The notes under the pieces: generated by a model | What the model saw: the letters and a program-made list of their open reading frames with translations, nothing else | Database searches by the model: none | What the model was told of the DNA's origin: nothing | Program-made: the position numbers and the translations under genes | Part shown: positions 23,991-35,111 of the stretch, one piece after another | Layout: every line of letters starts with the position of its first letter | Numbering within the stretch: the stretch's first letter is position 1 | Assembly (NCBI GenBank): GCA_036245805.1 | Contig: BTRK01000003.1 | Coordinates: 42,549,215 to 42,613,214, forward strand | Source: Pristionchus mayeri | Taxonomy: Eukaryota; Nematoda; Chromadorea; Rhabditida; Neodiplogasteridae | Length of the DNA: 64,000 nt | Direction of reading: 5' to 3'

Positions 23991-24908
23991 ACGAGGAGAA
24001 GAAGCAAGATTGCCCATCCACTCTCGAAGCGATAAATATAACCTTCGTGAAGACCAGTGTCTCTAACACACTTACCTTCCTAACCACTTTATAATGAATG
24101 GATTGGCTGTTGAGTGGACAAATAGGAAAGGGAACTAGCGATTGACCAGTGAACTAGCGATCTACAATCGACGATTAGTATTGATTCGAGTGTTCTTGCT
24201 TGTCGGTTGGGTCTCTTCATTAAACATGCTCTCTGTCACAGCATAGCGATCAAGAGAGTGTGAAGATTGTAGTGATTGATCGCAATCTGTGAGTGGGGAG
24301 AGGCACGCGCGAAACTCCGCCCCCTCTCCCTCCAGTTCTCGCTTGTTTCTGCCCCGGCGTGTCTAGAGAGCAGCGTGCCTACGAGAGAGTTCCTCTCGCC
24401 CCCAGATTCGGTTTTAACCCAGTATCTCAAGGTACGCTTGGGCATCTGACCAGATCCTCTCTGTGTTAGAGAACCAACAGTTTTTGGGCAGCTCTGAGGG
24501 GGATCTCCCGAGAGCAATACATGGTGCATGTTGTTTTTGAAAGAAGACGCGTCAAAATGAGAAATTCAGAAGACGTGACTATCAATCTGGCCTCGAACTG
24601 TTGATTCAATCATTTGAGATACTGTCCTTAAAACGTAATCGAGACTTTCCAAGTAGATATTTAATTTACGAACTACAGTGCACACATACAAACGAGGGTA
24701 CAGAAAATAGAGATAATCGCATACGAAACGGCTTACAGTGAATGTCATTTTATGATAACAGGATCAGCTGGGCAAGAAGCAAAAGAGCAGCAGGAAAACA
24801 ACCAAAGTGCTCAAATTGGGATGTTGGGAGAGGGGAATTGACAGTTTCTGCAGTGCTGCATGAACTCGCAGATGGAATATGTGAGAGTAGATCATAATCA
24901 CATATTTT
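23991..24908. other. Intergenic between convergent genes
   Basis: Contains the 3' flank of the 22549-23990 gene. 24220-24330 has hairpin-forming words (GCTCTCTGTCACAGC; GAGAGGCACGCG..CTCCGCCCCCTCTC). No exon or RNA gene could be supported. Confidence 0.5.
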
Positions 24909-27600
24909 CTAGAATTTCTCATCTATTCTGTGCACACTTGCCCAGGTGGTGACGTGCGACTCGTAGGGCCACGTGCTGGTTGGTCTGAAGATCGACTCTG
25001 AAAATCATAAAAAATCATTCATGATAATATCAGTGATTAACATTTGACAATATGCTCGTTGATTGGCTTGCGTGGAAATTTGCACTTCCCACCTCCGTGT
25101 ATGATTTTCAGAACGAGGCATGCATCGGGATGACGAAAGGCCTGAATAATGCTCCCATGGCTATTTGTATCCCGTTCTCTAGGTCTTGGCTTACCTCGAG
25201 GAGTGGGGCCGAATCGTTCTCATTCATAAACATGTAGGCCATGTTACGAATTTCTATATACGAGACGTTCTTGGAGAACATTTCCGCGAGGCACTGCCCG
25301 AGGAATTGACTTTGAATTCCGAACACTGTTGGTCGAGCCCGTGCGCCCGCGATATCATCGTAGTTCTGCGTCAACAACAGGTAGTCTACCATCTCCGAGA
25401 CTTGCAGAAGGAAGTCACCTGATGATATTTTGCTTGGGTAAGTGAAAAATGATAACTTCTTTCTTCTTTCAGAAAGCTGCACGTGCTGTCACCTTTCTGA
25501 CTCGGGACAAAAGGGCGTATAATGAAGAGACCAGTTCCTACTAAGGTATCTGTGAGATTGTCAGAGGAGCGAAAAGACATTTTGGAGGCAGCGGGATTCG
25601 AACCCACGACCTTCCGATCACGTGACGGGTGCTCTAACCACTGAGATATACCCCCTTGCTCGACTATTCCGGGGTCTCGCGCTATGATCTTCGGGAACTG
25701 TTCTGTATCGGGCCTCACACACCCTTACATGCCGCCCCTCTCATCAGCCGAGTTCCACCGAGGCATAGTCCCCAGAGCAAGGGTACAGGCGGCTCAGGAC
25801 AAGCGTGAGACTTCTGCACTGTGTATCCGTATGCCTCGCTCATGACAGTAGATTCTTGGGATCGCGCACTGGGGTATACCTCCCACGGTCCCGGGCCGCT
25901 TCCCCACCGTGGTCGCCATGTGATATTGTCAAAGGAGCGAAAGGACATTTTGGAGGCAGCGGGATTCGAACCCACGACCTTCCGATCACGTGACGGGTGC
26001 TCTAACCACTGAGCTATACTCCCTTGCTCGACTGTTCCGGGGTCTCGCGCTATGATCTTCGGGAACTGTTCAGTATCGGGCCTCACACACCCTTACATAT
26101 CCATAAATTTGTAGCTGTGTTTACATCACTGGACTCATGCAGGGTTAAAGGAGGAGTCAACTCAAAATTCAAATTTTGAAGCTATCATATGCACTGCCTA
26201 GAGCTCCACAACGATAAGAAGCTCCGAAATTTTCACATTGATATCTCCATTCCGAACAAAGTTACAGCTAGTTGTCTGGGAGCCAAATCAGGGAAAGCTC
26301 AGGGAAGGGGGGCGAGAGAGCACGGGACTTGAAGAGAGTGCGTCTCTAGGTGAAACATGTTCCAACCGGGCGCGCGTTTGCATTTACTCCTCCTTTAAGA
26401 TTTTTCGATTACTTTACAGTATATACTATTGCGTGAGCCAATTCCACTAGATTTCAACAATCATTTTGGAGTTATTGTCAGGCATGAGTCAAATACAACA
26501 GTGTCGGGAATAGGCAGTAAGCTTTGAAACTCACGGAATACTTGATCGCCTTGAAAGTTATTGATAACTAGCCCCAGCCTTTGGACATTACAATCTCGAA
26601 TGACGTCAAAGAGATTTTCACTGAAAATTGAGCATTGTGATTAATTTGTCTATGAAGCTCATTTCATATTGTGCATTACCTGAAATTCAATACTCTGATC
26701 CGTTCCTTTACAATGAGTTTTTCTATATTTATTTTCTTGAAATAAATTCGGGCTTAAGAATTGAAATTCTGCCACCGTTAGTTTCTTGATTTTCGACGAG
26801 TTTACAAGCCAATCTCCGATGTCTTCAACGCACGTAATATCTCCCGAAGCTGTGATGTACTGCAATCATTTCAGAGGCTATGCAAATCGTAATAAACACT
26901 TTATTGCGATATTTACCTTATCTGAAAGTGTCATTAGCCTCCATCTGATGTTCTTCAGATGATGGAGAAAAGGCTGGTAGCTTGTACAAAATTTGATAGT
27001 AATTTCGATCGTTTCCTGCAATAAAATTGTTTAACTAGGAAAGAGTTCAACAATTTGAATTTGACATCTCAAATAATCAATATTGAAATATCGCGATGTT
27101 GGTCGCGGGATTGTGTGATTTGGGGTTGACTTCGGGCTAATTGTTCGATGTCAGGCGGATACTTTTCAGGGAAAGGGGTAATGAAAAAGATCAAGAATTT
27201 TGAAAGTGTTCGCCAAAGGATGAGTTCATGTAACCAAGGTTCGAAATCAGGAGGATGCGTTTGGGGAAAGACATGCGGAAAAAAACAAAAATATCAAAGA
27301 CAAGATTTTAAAAATGCTCGCAAATGAATGCCAATGATCAAAGACTCTTCTATGATGTCGGGCAGAAATTTTTTGAAAGAGACAGAGTGTGTCAGACAGA
27401 GTGAGAGAGCGTGTGAAACGAGGAGAGCGTGCGCCGTTTTGGCATCACTAAACAATACGCTTGATCTAATCATGCTCGTAAAACATGGAGGCACATTTTG
27501 CATCATTTATATCAAATATTCAAGAGAGAAATATTTGGAATGAATTACTCACACCAATGCCAACTTGCACTGCTTCCAGAGTAGGCTTGAAATCGTCTAC
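24909..27600 (-). CDS. Multi-exon gene weakly like nematode F-box-associated proteins; one apparent frameshift
   Basis: Minus-strand exons with matching phases: about 27549-27598 (VFKDLVDDFKPTLEAVQVGI), about 26920-27015 (TIEITIKFCTSYQPFLHHLK), about 26682-26862 (GDITCVEDIGDWLVNSSKIK), about 26536-26629 (ENLFDVIRDCNVQRLGLVIN), about 25197-25421 (RDFLLQVSEMVDYLLLTQNY) and about 24909-24990 (FRPTSTWPYESHVTTW), stop TAG at 24909. Short leucine-rich strands with conserved W/I spacing recall the F-box-associated repeats of nematode FBXA/FBXB families, but no F-box is visible and the 5' end is not defined. Within exon 3 the best-looking frame changes between KKLTVAEFQF and YFKKINIEKLIVKERIRVLN. This is a one-base shift, so either a pseudogene or a sequence error. 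A large intron holds two tRNA-derived repeats. Confidence 0.5.
25556..25729 (-). repeat. tRNA-derived SINE-like repeat, copy 1
   Basis: Minus strand 25583-25655 folds as a 73-nt tRNA: acceptor GGGGGTA/TGCCTCC, an A-box (TATCTCAGTGG) and a B-box (GGTTCGAATCC). The anticodon loop reads CACGTGA, so U33 is replaced by A and the 31:39 and 27:43 pairs fail. Conservation with copy 2 continues about 75 bp upstream and about 25 bp downstream of the tRNA part, so this is a repeat unit rather than a working tRNA. Confidence 0.7.
25927..26098 (-). repeat. tRNA-derived SINE-like repeat, copy 2
   Basis: About 95% similar to 25556-25729. The tRNA-like part at 25951-26023 keeps G10:C25 (TAGCTCAGTGG) but has a 4:69 mismatch and the same CACGTGA loop lacking U33. 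Both copies lie in one intron about 200 bp apart, in direct orientation. Confidence 0.7.
27366..27451. repeat. Half copy of the 3734-3845 hairpin MITE
   Basis: GAGAGCGTGTGAAACGAGG, AGAGCGTGCGCC and GTTTTGGCATCACTA match one arm of the 3734-3845 element; the other arm is missing. Confidence 0.65.
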
Positions 27601-27669
27601 CAAATCTTTGAATACTTTTTAAACCTGCAATATGCATGAAACGAGTAGGATGTTTATGAGCAAGTGATG

Positions 27670-27765
27670 GCAAATCGGCGAGTGCCCTCCCCGTTTCACA
27701 CGCACTCTCGTCTTACCAGAGAGAGAGAGCACACGAAAAGAGAAGGGCACAACTACGATTTGGGA
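27670..27765. repeat. Diverged hairpin MITE of the same superfamily
   Basis: GATGGCAAATCGGCGAGTGCC...CGTTTCACACGCACTCTCG, mirrored imperfectly by GAGAGAGAGCACACG...GGGCACAACTACGATTTGG. Confidence 0.5.
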
Positions 27766-28079
27766 ATGGGAATACGAGCACGAAGTTCATTGAATAGTGG
27801 TGTTGTATCCGGGTCCCTTATTGAGTCGTAGTAGACGGGAGAGGACGGGTAAACGCAAGGTTTATCCACAATAAATAAAATACAGAGAGCAGAGGAGTCA
27901 CAGCTCACGAGAGAGACAAAAGCTAGACTGACGCGGGAGCGAGGGAGGAAGGGGAGAGCGAGCGAGAGAGGAGAGTAGGCTATGCATCCGGTTCTTGACC
28001 AGTAGGGGGAGCGGTTTGTTTACATATCGGATTACCACCCGGTTTTCCGATTGCCCGGTTCTCATCCGTTCGCACGGAT

Positions 28080-28270
28080 TTCTGCCCTTCGCCCGTGTTT
28101 TACCCTCGCCCGGATGCCCGGATTCCTCCGGAATCCTACTGATGCCCGGATTTCCGGAATCCCGCACGGATGACCGGATGTCCGGAATCCTCCGGAATCC
28201 CGCACGGATGACCGGATTTCCGGAATCCTCCGGAATCCCGCACGGATGCCCGGAATCCTACGGATTCCTT
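28080..28270. repeat. CGGAATCC minisatellite, period about 45 bp
   Basis: Four or five imperfect units built from CCGGAATCCTCCGGAATCCC, GCACGGATG and ACCGGATTT. Open frames through it on both strands are repeat-driven and not counted as genes. Confidence 0.8.
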
Positions 28271-28499
28271 CTCCTGCCCGGATTCCGCATGCTGACCGTA
28301 TATGTCCTGACCGGTTTCCCAGTACTGGCTCAATCCGTCCACTCTAGTGATATACCGTATCGGCTCTACCTACGGTAGGGAGATACGGTAGATCACGAGA
28401 GTAACACGGCGCGAGAGAGAGCTCAAGACAACACGACAGCACGCGATAACGAACAAAGCAAAGACTGACTCTCCCTCCCCTCTCCCTCCTCCCACTCTT

Positions 28500-30180
28500 T
28501 GTTTACACAATAGGCTCCGCCCCTTTCCGGGCGTTATAACGGATCCGGGCGCGCGCACGGAAATGACTGAAATATGCAAAAACCCTTTTTACACATCGAT
28601 ATCGCTGACTGGTTGTTGAATAAACACACTAAATTTGGCCATTTCTGAGTCAATGACGTATTTTACTGAAAAAGACGGAGCACGCGCACGGATGCATGAA
28701 AAACGGGTCCTTTCCTCAAACTGTAAATTACAACCCCAAGATCAGGCCAGGATTTGCTATGTTCAACAATTGCCCTTTCCGGGCGCTATAACGGATCCGA
28801 GCGCATGTCCGGAAACGCGGATCCGGGCGCGCGAACGGAAATGACTAAAATATACAAAACCCGTCTTACACGTCAATATCACTGACTGGTTGTTATATTA
28901 ACACAATAAATTCGACCATTTTTCTGAATAAGACGGCGCTGCCGTCTTTGTTTACATAACCTCAAACCCTAACTTACAACGCTAGATCGACGCCCGGTTT
29001 TTTCCCGAGTTCGCTCTGGACGTACGGGGCACACGCACGGGCACTTGTTTACATATCAAATTACATCGCGAGTTCACCGCCTGGTTTTCCCACAGCTTCC
29101 GGGCACACAATATGACTCACCCCTTTCCGGGCGCAATAACGGATCCGGGCACACGCCCGGAAACGACCAAAATATTCATAACCCCTCTTGCACATCGATA
29201 TGTCGGACTGGTTGTTGAATAAACACAATAAATTCGGCCATTTCTGAGTCCATGACGTATTATACTAAAAAAGACGCCGTGCGCACAGATGCGCGGAAAA
29301 CGGGCGTTGACCTATTTGTTTAAACAATGGCTCCATCCCTTCCCGGGTGAACTGGGCGCGTACGGATGCACGGGAATGACTGAAATATACAAAGACCCAA
29401 AACGACTCCCTGCACAGCGGCGCGGAAATGCCAGTCTGAAATGCATAACCCATCTTACGTCTCGATATGCTTGACGGTTGTTATCTAAACACAATACATC
29501 CCTGACTATTTCGGTCTAAACAACTAATCCGTGCAAGGCTGCACGGAAATGTCGGTCTGAACTCTACATAACCCATCTTACACCTAGATATTCCTGACTG
29601 GTTGTTATCTAAACATAATTCAACCCTGACTATTTCGGTCTAAACAACGACTCCGTGCAAGGCTGCAGGGAAATGTCGGTCTGAACTCTACATAACCCAT
29701 CTTACACCTAGATATTCCTGACTGGTTGTTATCTAAACATAATTCAACCCTGACTATTTCGGTCTAAACAACGACTCCGTGCAAGGCTGCAGGGAAATGT
29801 CGGTCTGAACTCTATATAACCCATCTTACGCCTCGATATTCCTGACTGGTTGTTATCTAAACAAAATTCAACCCTGACTATTTCGGTCTAAACAACGACT
29901 CCGTGCAAGGCTGCACGGAAATGTCGGTCTGAACTCTACATTCCGGCCACACAATACGCCCGCCCTTTCCGGGCGCAATAACGGATCCGGGCACACGACC
30001 GGAAACGACCAAAATATGCACAACCACTCTTACACATCGATATGTCTGACTGGTTGTTGAATAAACACAATAAATTCGGCAATTTCTGAGTCAATGACGT
30101 ACTATCCTAAAAAAGACGCACGGATGCACGGAAAACGGGCGTTGACCTCTTTTTTTAAACAATAGGCTCCATCCCTTTCC
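28500..30180. repeat. Diverged GC-rich repeat field with an embedded 123-bp tandem array
   Basis: Repeated blocks (about 28510, 28770, 29120, 29960) share CCTTTCCGGGCG, ATAACGGATCCGGGC, ACATCGATAT, CTGACTGGTTGTTGAATAAA and TTCTGAGTCAATGACGTA. 29515-29940 is a cleaner array of about 123 bp x 3.5, with GACTCCGTGCAAGGCTGCA and CCTGACTATTTCGGTC. No coding signal. Confidence 0.75.
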
Positions 30181-33100
30181 GGTGGTTTAAACTGACATTC
30201 TCCAATCAAACATATAAGGACTCGGGGTGAGCAGTCTTTTCACTCTATGGAGTGCGAGGCATGCCTGAAATATACACTGGTGCCCGGATTTATGACAGGA
30301 TTATGCTATCCGTCCAGTGGGTGCTCGCAGTGCAAGCAGTCTTCCCAGCGTTATAGTGTGAAATTTGCATGAGGTTGACCAGTGGTCTTGGTTCTTACTT
30401 GGTTTACACTGGCATTCTCCTATCAAACATCTAAAGACTCGGGGTGAGCAGTCTTTTCACTCTATGGAGTGCGAGGCATGCCTGAAATATACACGGATGC
30501 CCGGTTTTATGACCGGATTATGCTATCTGTACAGTGGGTGCTCGCAGTGCAAGCAGTCTTCCCAACGTTATAGTGTGAAATTTGCATGAGATTGACCAGT
30601 GGTTTTGGTTCTGGTCGGGTTTAAACTGACATTCTCCAATCAAACATCTAAGGACTCGGGGTGAGCAGTCTTATCACTCTATGGAGTGCGAAGTATGCCT
30701 GAAATATACACGGATGCCCGGTTTTATGACCGGATTATGCTATCTGTACAGTGGGTGCTCGTAGTGCAAGCAGTCTTCCCAACGTTTACATACATATTTA
30801 CATACATATTTATTCAACCATCAGGGTCTGGGCCTGTTGAATGATGCTCGTGTTCCATAGGTCGGGGTCTCTTCTGCACATGCTGCTCCAGCCAGCTCCA
30901 CATTGACGAGTCATGTCATCGCGCCATCTTGTCTTAGGTCTCCCTGTAGGTCTTACACGATCAAGGGGCGTCCACTCCATAACTCGCTTCGTCCATCTAT
31001 CATCATTTAGTAACGAAAGACGTCTACCTAGATTCCATTTCCTGTACGTTGACTGTACTCTGACATCCGGAATAGGCACTTTCTGTGATAGCCATTCGTT
31101 CGTTCTCCTATCAAATCTAGTAACTCCGGCCATTTTCCTCATCATTGATCTCTGGGCAACAATTAGACGGGTTCTTATCTTCTTTGTTGAATTCCATAAC
31201 TCGCTCCCATATAGGAAAGCGGGTTCAACGCACATCTTGTATACTCTCGCTTTGAATCCCATCTCAATTCGTCGATTTGTCAGGAAGGCAAAGAATCGAT
31301 TAAATCCTTTCCAGGCACTTCCAATTCGTCGGTTCACTTCTAACATGAGATTTTGATCAAAGGAAACTCGGATGCCGAGGTAGATGAAGTAGTTCACATA
31401 AATCAGAGGTTCACCATCAATCAGCAGCGCACTTTGACTTCTGTTTGTCATCCCGACTGTCTTCTTCTTATTCACAATGAGACCAACTTTTTTACTTTCT
31501 CGGCATAAGTCGTCGATCATGTTTTTCAATTCGATTGGGTCATGTGAGATCAGAACTACATCATCTGCATATCGTAAATGATGCAATTTCTTCCCATCAA
31601 TGTTGAATCCATATCTCTCCCAATCCAACTTATTCATGCATTCTTCCAAGACAGCATTGAATATGTGTGGGGACAAAGGATCACCCTGCCTGACTCCTCT
31701 TTCTACATCGATCTTGGCCTTTTCATTTCCCATCCTCACATATACTCGTCCTCTGCTATAGATTTCCTTCAGTATATTCACTATCTTGGGGTGAACTCCT
31801 TGAATTAACAATGATCTCCAAACAGCATCAAATTCGATCGAATCGAAAGCCTTCATGTAGTCAACGAAGACGAAATACAGAGGAAAGTCGTATTTGCTTG
31901 CGCGATTGATCAGTTCCGTTATTACAAAAGAATGATCGATTGTAGAGTAGTCTCTTCTGAATCCCGCTTGTTCATGGGGTTGTCTTGCATTGAGCGTTCT
32001 TTGAATTCGTGTGTCAATTGTGGATGTAAAGACTTTGTAAATGATATTCAAGAGAGCAATGGGACGATAATTCGCTATGTCCAAATGATTTCCTTTTTTG
32101 TATATTAGCGAGATTGTAGAATCCGGAACTGAGTCTGGTATTTCTCCATCGTTGATTCATTTATTGAAAAGAGAGCATAGGGTCTTGACCAGAATGTCTG
32201 CACCACTTTTCAGCATCTCTGATGTGATTTTATCTGGACCTGGTGATTTTCCAACTTTCATCTTCTGTATTGCATGATTTACTTCACTCGGTAAGAGTTT
32301 CAAAAAGGGTTCATTTGATTTCGCGATTATTCTTGAGGGGCGCACGGTTCTTTTGAAAAGGTCATTGTAAAAGTTCTGCACCACGGAACACATTTCATTC
32401 TTCGAATTGGCTATTGACCCATCTGCCTTTTGAAGTTGGTTCAAGTGTGTTCGTCCAATCTGCGATGACTGCAGTGCTCTGCGCGTACTATATCCATATC
32501 TCACTGCCTCTCTTACAACTTCTAGGTGCCTTTTTCTGAGATCTTCATGTATTGAAAAACGTAAAGCTTTACTAGTGAGAGAGAATTCAATTCGCTTCTG
32601 TGCCGTGGTTGCATTATCCTTCAGTTCTTTTCTCTTCGCAAATAGAGCTTTCGTTGATTGAGAAAACCTTTCTTGTTTTACTGATGGCACCATAGGCTCC
32701 CTTCTAATCGTGTGCAGCTGCTTCTTTATGGCATCATAAATCGTTAGTGTTCCGTGTATCGATTGTACGTTGCTCGTGAAGATTCTCTTATCGAATTGTA
32801 CTTGGCGTCGAGGTTGGTGGTAGAGCTGTCTTGATTTCGTTGTAATTCTTATTTTTGCCATTATTAGCCTGTGATCCGTAGTGAAATGTAGACTTCCAAC
32901 TACAGATACATCTAGCACATTCGACGGACTTCGAGACATTATATAGTCGATTTGGTTTCGGGTAGTCGATTTGGTTTCGGGTAGCCGGCGCTTCCCAAGT
33001 CCATTTCCTCGTGTCTCGCTTCGTGAATCGTGTATTGTGCACGTAAAGGCGCATTTCCGCACAAAAATCAGCTAGTCGTTGCCCTCGTTCGTTTCTTGTT

Positions 33101-34335
33101 CCAAGTCCATGATTTCCGATGAAGGTTTCATCCAGTGTCTGCCGTGATCCAATTTTCGCATTGAAATCTCCACAGACCACTACATGACCTCGTCCGCCAC
33201 CCGGTAGACGAACACGACCAGCGGAGGAGGTAATGAGGGTCGATAGGTCATTCATTATCCGATCGTACTCCTGATCTGAGTGGCTTGAAGTGGGCGCGTA
33301 GATGTTGATTACGCGCAGTCCAATTGGGGGAATGTCCACGAAAGACAATCGGTCGTTCAACGAATGAAAAACACAATGGGGCGCCCAATGATTGCTTATC
33401 AAGAATCCGGTTCCATGAGCGGCACGGACACCATATCCCACTAGCAGAAGGCCGCTTACTGCTAGGGTAAGAGAGGTATGGCCAGACCTCCTCAGTTCTT
33501 GTAAGGCTATCAGATCAAAGGGCAGGCCACTCACTGCATCTTCCAGTTCAGCAACTCGAGCGTCCGACTTGAGCGTGCGCACATTGAGGCTCCCGATTCG
33601 GATGGTTGATACTTGCATCCAGTGGACAGGCTTCCCGCGAGGTTGTCCAGGCGACTCGACAGGGACTCCCACTCGATCGCGGGCTGAGAGAGAAGTGGGA
33701 ACCGACCACTCCTCGCCCGCTCTCGAATGGAGAATCCAACGTTATAGTGCGAAATTTGTCAGAGATTGACCAGTGGTTTTGGTTCTTACCTGGTTTTCTC
33801 TGACACTCTCCAATCAAACATCTTGGGGTAAGCAGTCTTTTCACTTAATGGTGTGCGAAGCATGCCTGAAATATACACGGATGCACGGTTTTATGCCCGG
33901 ATTATGCTATCCGTCCAGTGGGTACACGTAGTGCAAGCAGTCTTCCAAACGTTATAGTGCGAAATTTGCATGAGATTGCCCAGTGGTCTTTGTTCAAACC
34001 AGTTTTACACTGACATTTTCCAATCAAACATGTAAATACTCTGGGTGAGCAGTCTTTTCACTCTATGGAGTGGGAAGCATGCCTGAAATATAGACGGGTG
34101 CCAGGTTTTATGCCCGGATTATGCTATCCGTCCAGTGGGTGCTCGTAGTGCAAGCAGTCTTCCCAACGTTATAGTACGAAATTTGCTCGAGATTGACCAG
34201 TTGTCTTGGTTCTGACCAGATTTACACTGACATTCTCCTATTAAACATGCCAATCCTCACCGGTGAACAGTCTTTTCGCTCGAAGGAGGGCGAAGCATGC
34301 CTGAAGCAATTCATTAATGCATTACGTTATCCGGG
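30181..34335. repeat. Tandem array of about 215-bp units forming the left MULE end, split by RTE-1
   Basis: Units at about 30190, 30395, 30605 (before the LINE) and 33745, 33957, 34175 (after) share GTGAGCAGTCTTTTCACTCT, GGCATGCCTGAAATATA, GGATTATGCTATCCGT, GTGCAAGCAGTCTTCCCAAC and GTGCGAAATTTGC. The same unit in inverted orientation forms the right MULE end at 37600-37981, and another copy lies at 44330-44706. Confidence 0.8.
30787..33735 (-). mobile_element. RTE-type LINE (RTE-1), nearly full length, mutated
   Basis: On the minus strand: an AP-endonuclease domain (IRIGSLNVRTL, GDFNAKIG, TTDHRL) from about 33610 to 32870; a linker; then reverse transcriptase with IANYRPIALLNIIYKV, FVDYMKAFDSIEF, GDPLSPHIFN and YADDVVLIS; and a C-terminal GRPKTRWRDDM, typical of RTE/BovB-type ORF2. 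It is inactivated by a 19-bp tandem duplication near 32947-32985 (frameshift) and an in-frame stop near 32158. The tail is built from repeats of AAATATGTATGT. Flanks carry an 8-bp target-site duplication CCAACGTT (30779-30786 and 33736-33743). Confidence 0.85.
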
Positions 34336-34479
34336 GGTCCATACCAAAACGTCCCCCCTCTCTAAAGGGGTACTACCAAAACGTCCCCCCTCTACCAAAA
34401 CGTCCCCTCTACCAAAACGTCCCCCCACCAAAACTTCCCCTCTCCCTCCCTTGCCTGTGGGCATGAGATAATGATCCCC

Positions 34480-35111
34480 CTTAGATGTGCATACATTATG
34501 GTCTTGCGATTTTCATTTCCCCCTACGTTGTGTGGAAAGAACAGTATGTAATAGATACAACAGTTTTATCACAATGATCCAAATAGAGGAACGACAATAC
34601 ATATCACTTTACTTTAGTTCTCAAACTTGTCTCACTCTCACTGTCTCTCATATCTCTCTCAGAACTCTCCCATTGGTCTCTTTTTTCTTTTCATTTCTTC
34701 TCAGTTCTTCTCACTTTCTTCTCATTTCTTCTCACTTTTTACCCTCCTTTCGAGTTGAAAGTTGAAATCTGAAAATTAATAATAAGTGAATAGATTTGTA
34801 TGGCACATGAATTGTTTAGATATTAATAGATTCGAATGGCACACGGATTGTTTCTGATTATGCAAAAAGTGCAAGCACTAAATATTGAATATGAGATTTG
34901 ATAACCAAATTCTGCTAGTTTCCAAGTTTTAGTTCAGTGTTTTTTGTTGCAGAATTTGGTCATCTCATCTAACTAGTCTTCTTCTCCCTTCTATCGAGTT
35001 GAAATCTGAAATGAGTAAAATTAGTTGTAGAATTGTTTGTATGGTACAAGGATGGTTTCTAATTAGAAACAAGTGAAAGTGCTAAATATAAATGGTAAAA
35101 ACTAGATTAGA
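34480..35111. other. MULE interior, 3' of the transposase gene
   Basis: AT-rich DNA with a pyrimidine tract (CTTTTCATTTCTTCTCAG, 34683-34740) and two diverged copies of a segment around AGATTTG..GAATTGTTT..CTAATTA..AAGTGCTAAATAT (34790-34880; 35020-35095). No exon is supported. Confidence 0.45.

Noticed and set aside
25583..25655. A functional tRNA gene on the minus strand
   Set aside because: The anticodon loop lacks U33, two stem pairs fail, and a second copy shares extra flanking DNA; a SINE-like repeat explains it better.
27995..28378. A 127-aa open frame on plus
   Set aside because: It lies in the CGGAATCC minisatellite and has the same repeated composition in other frames.
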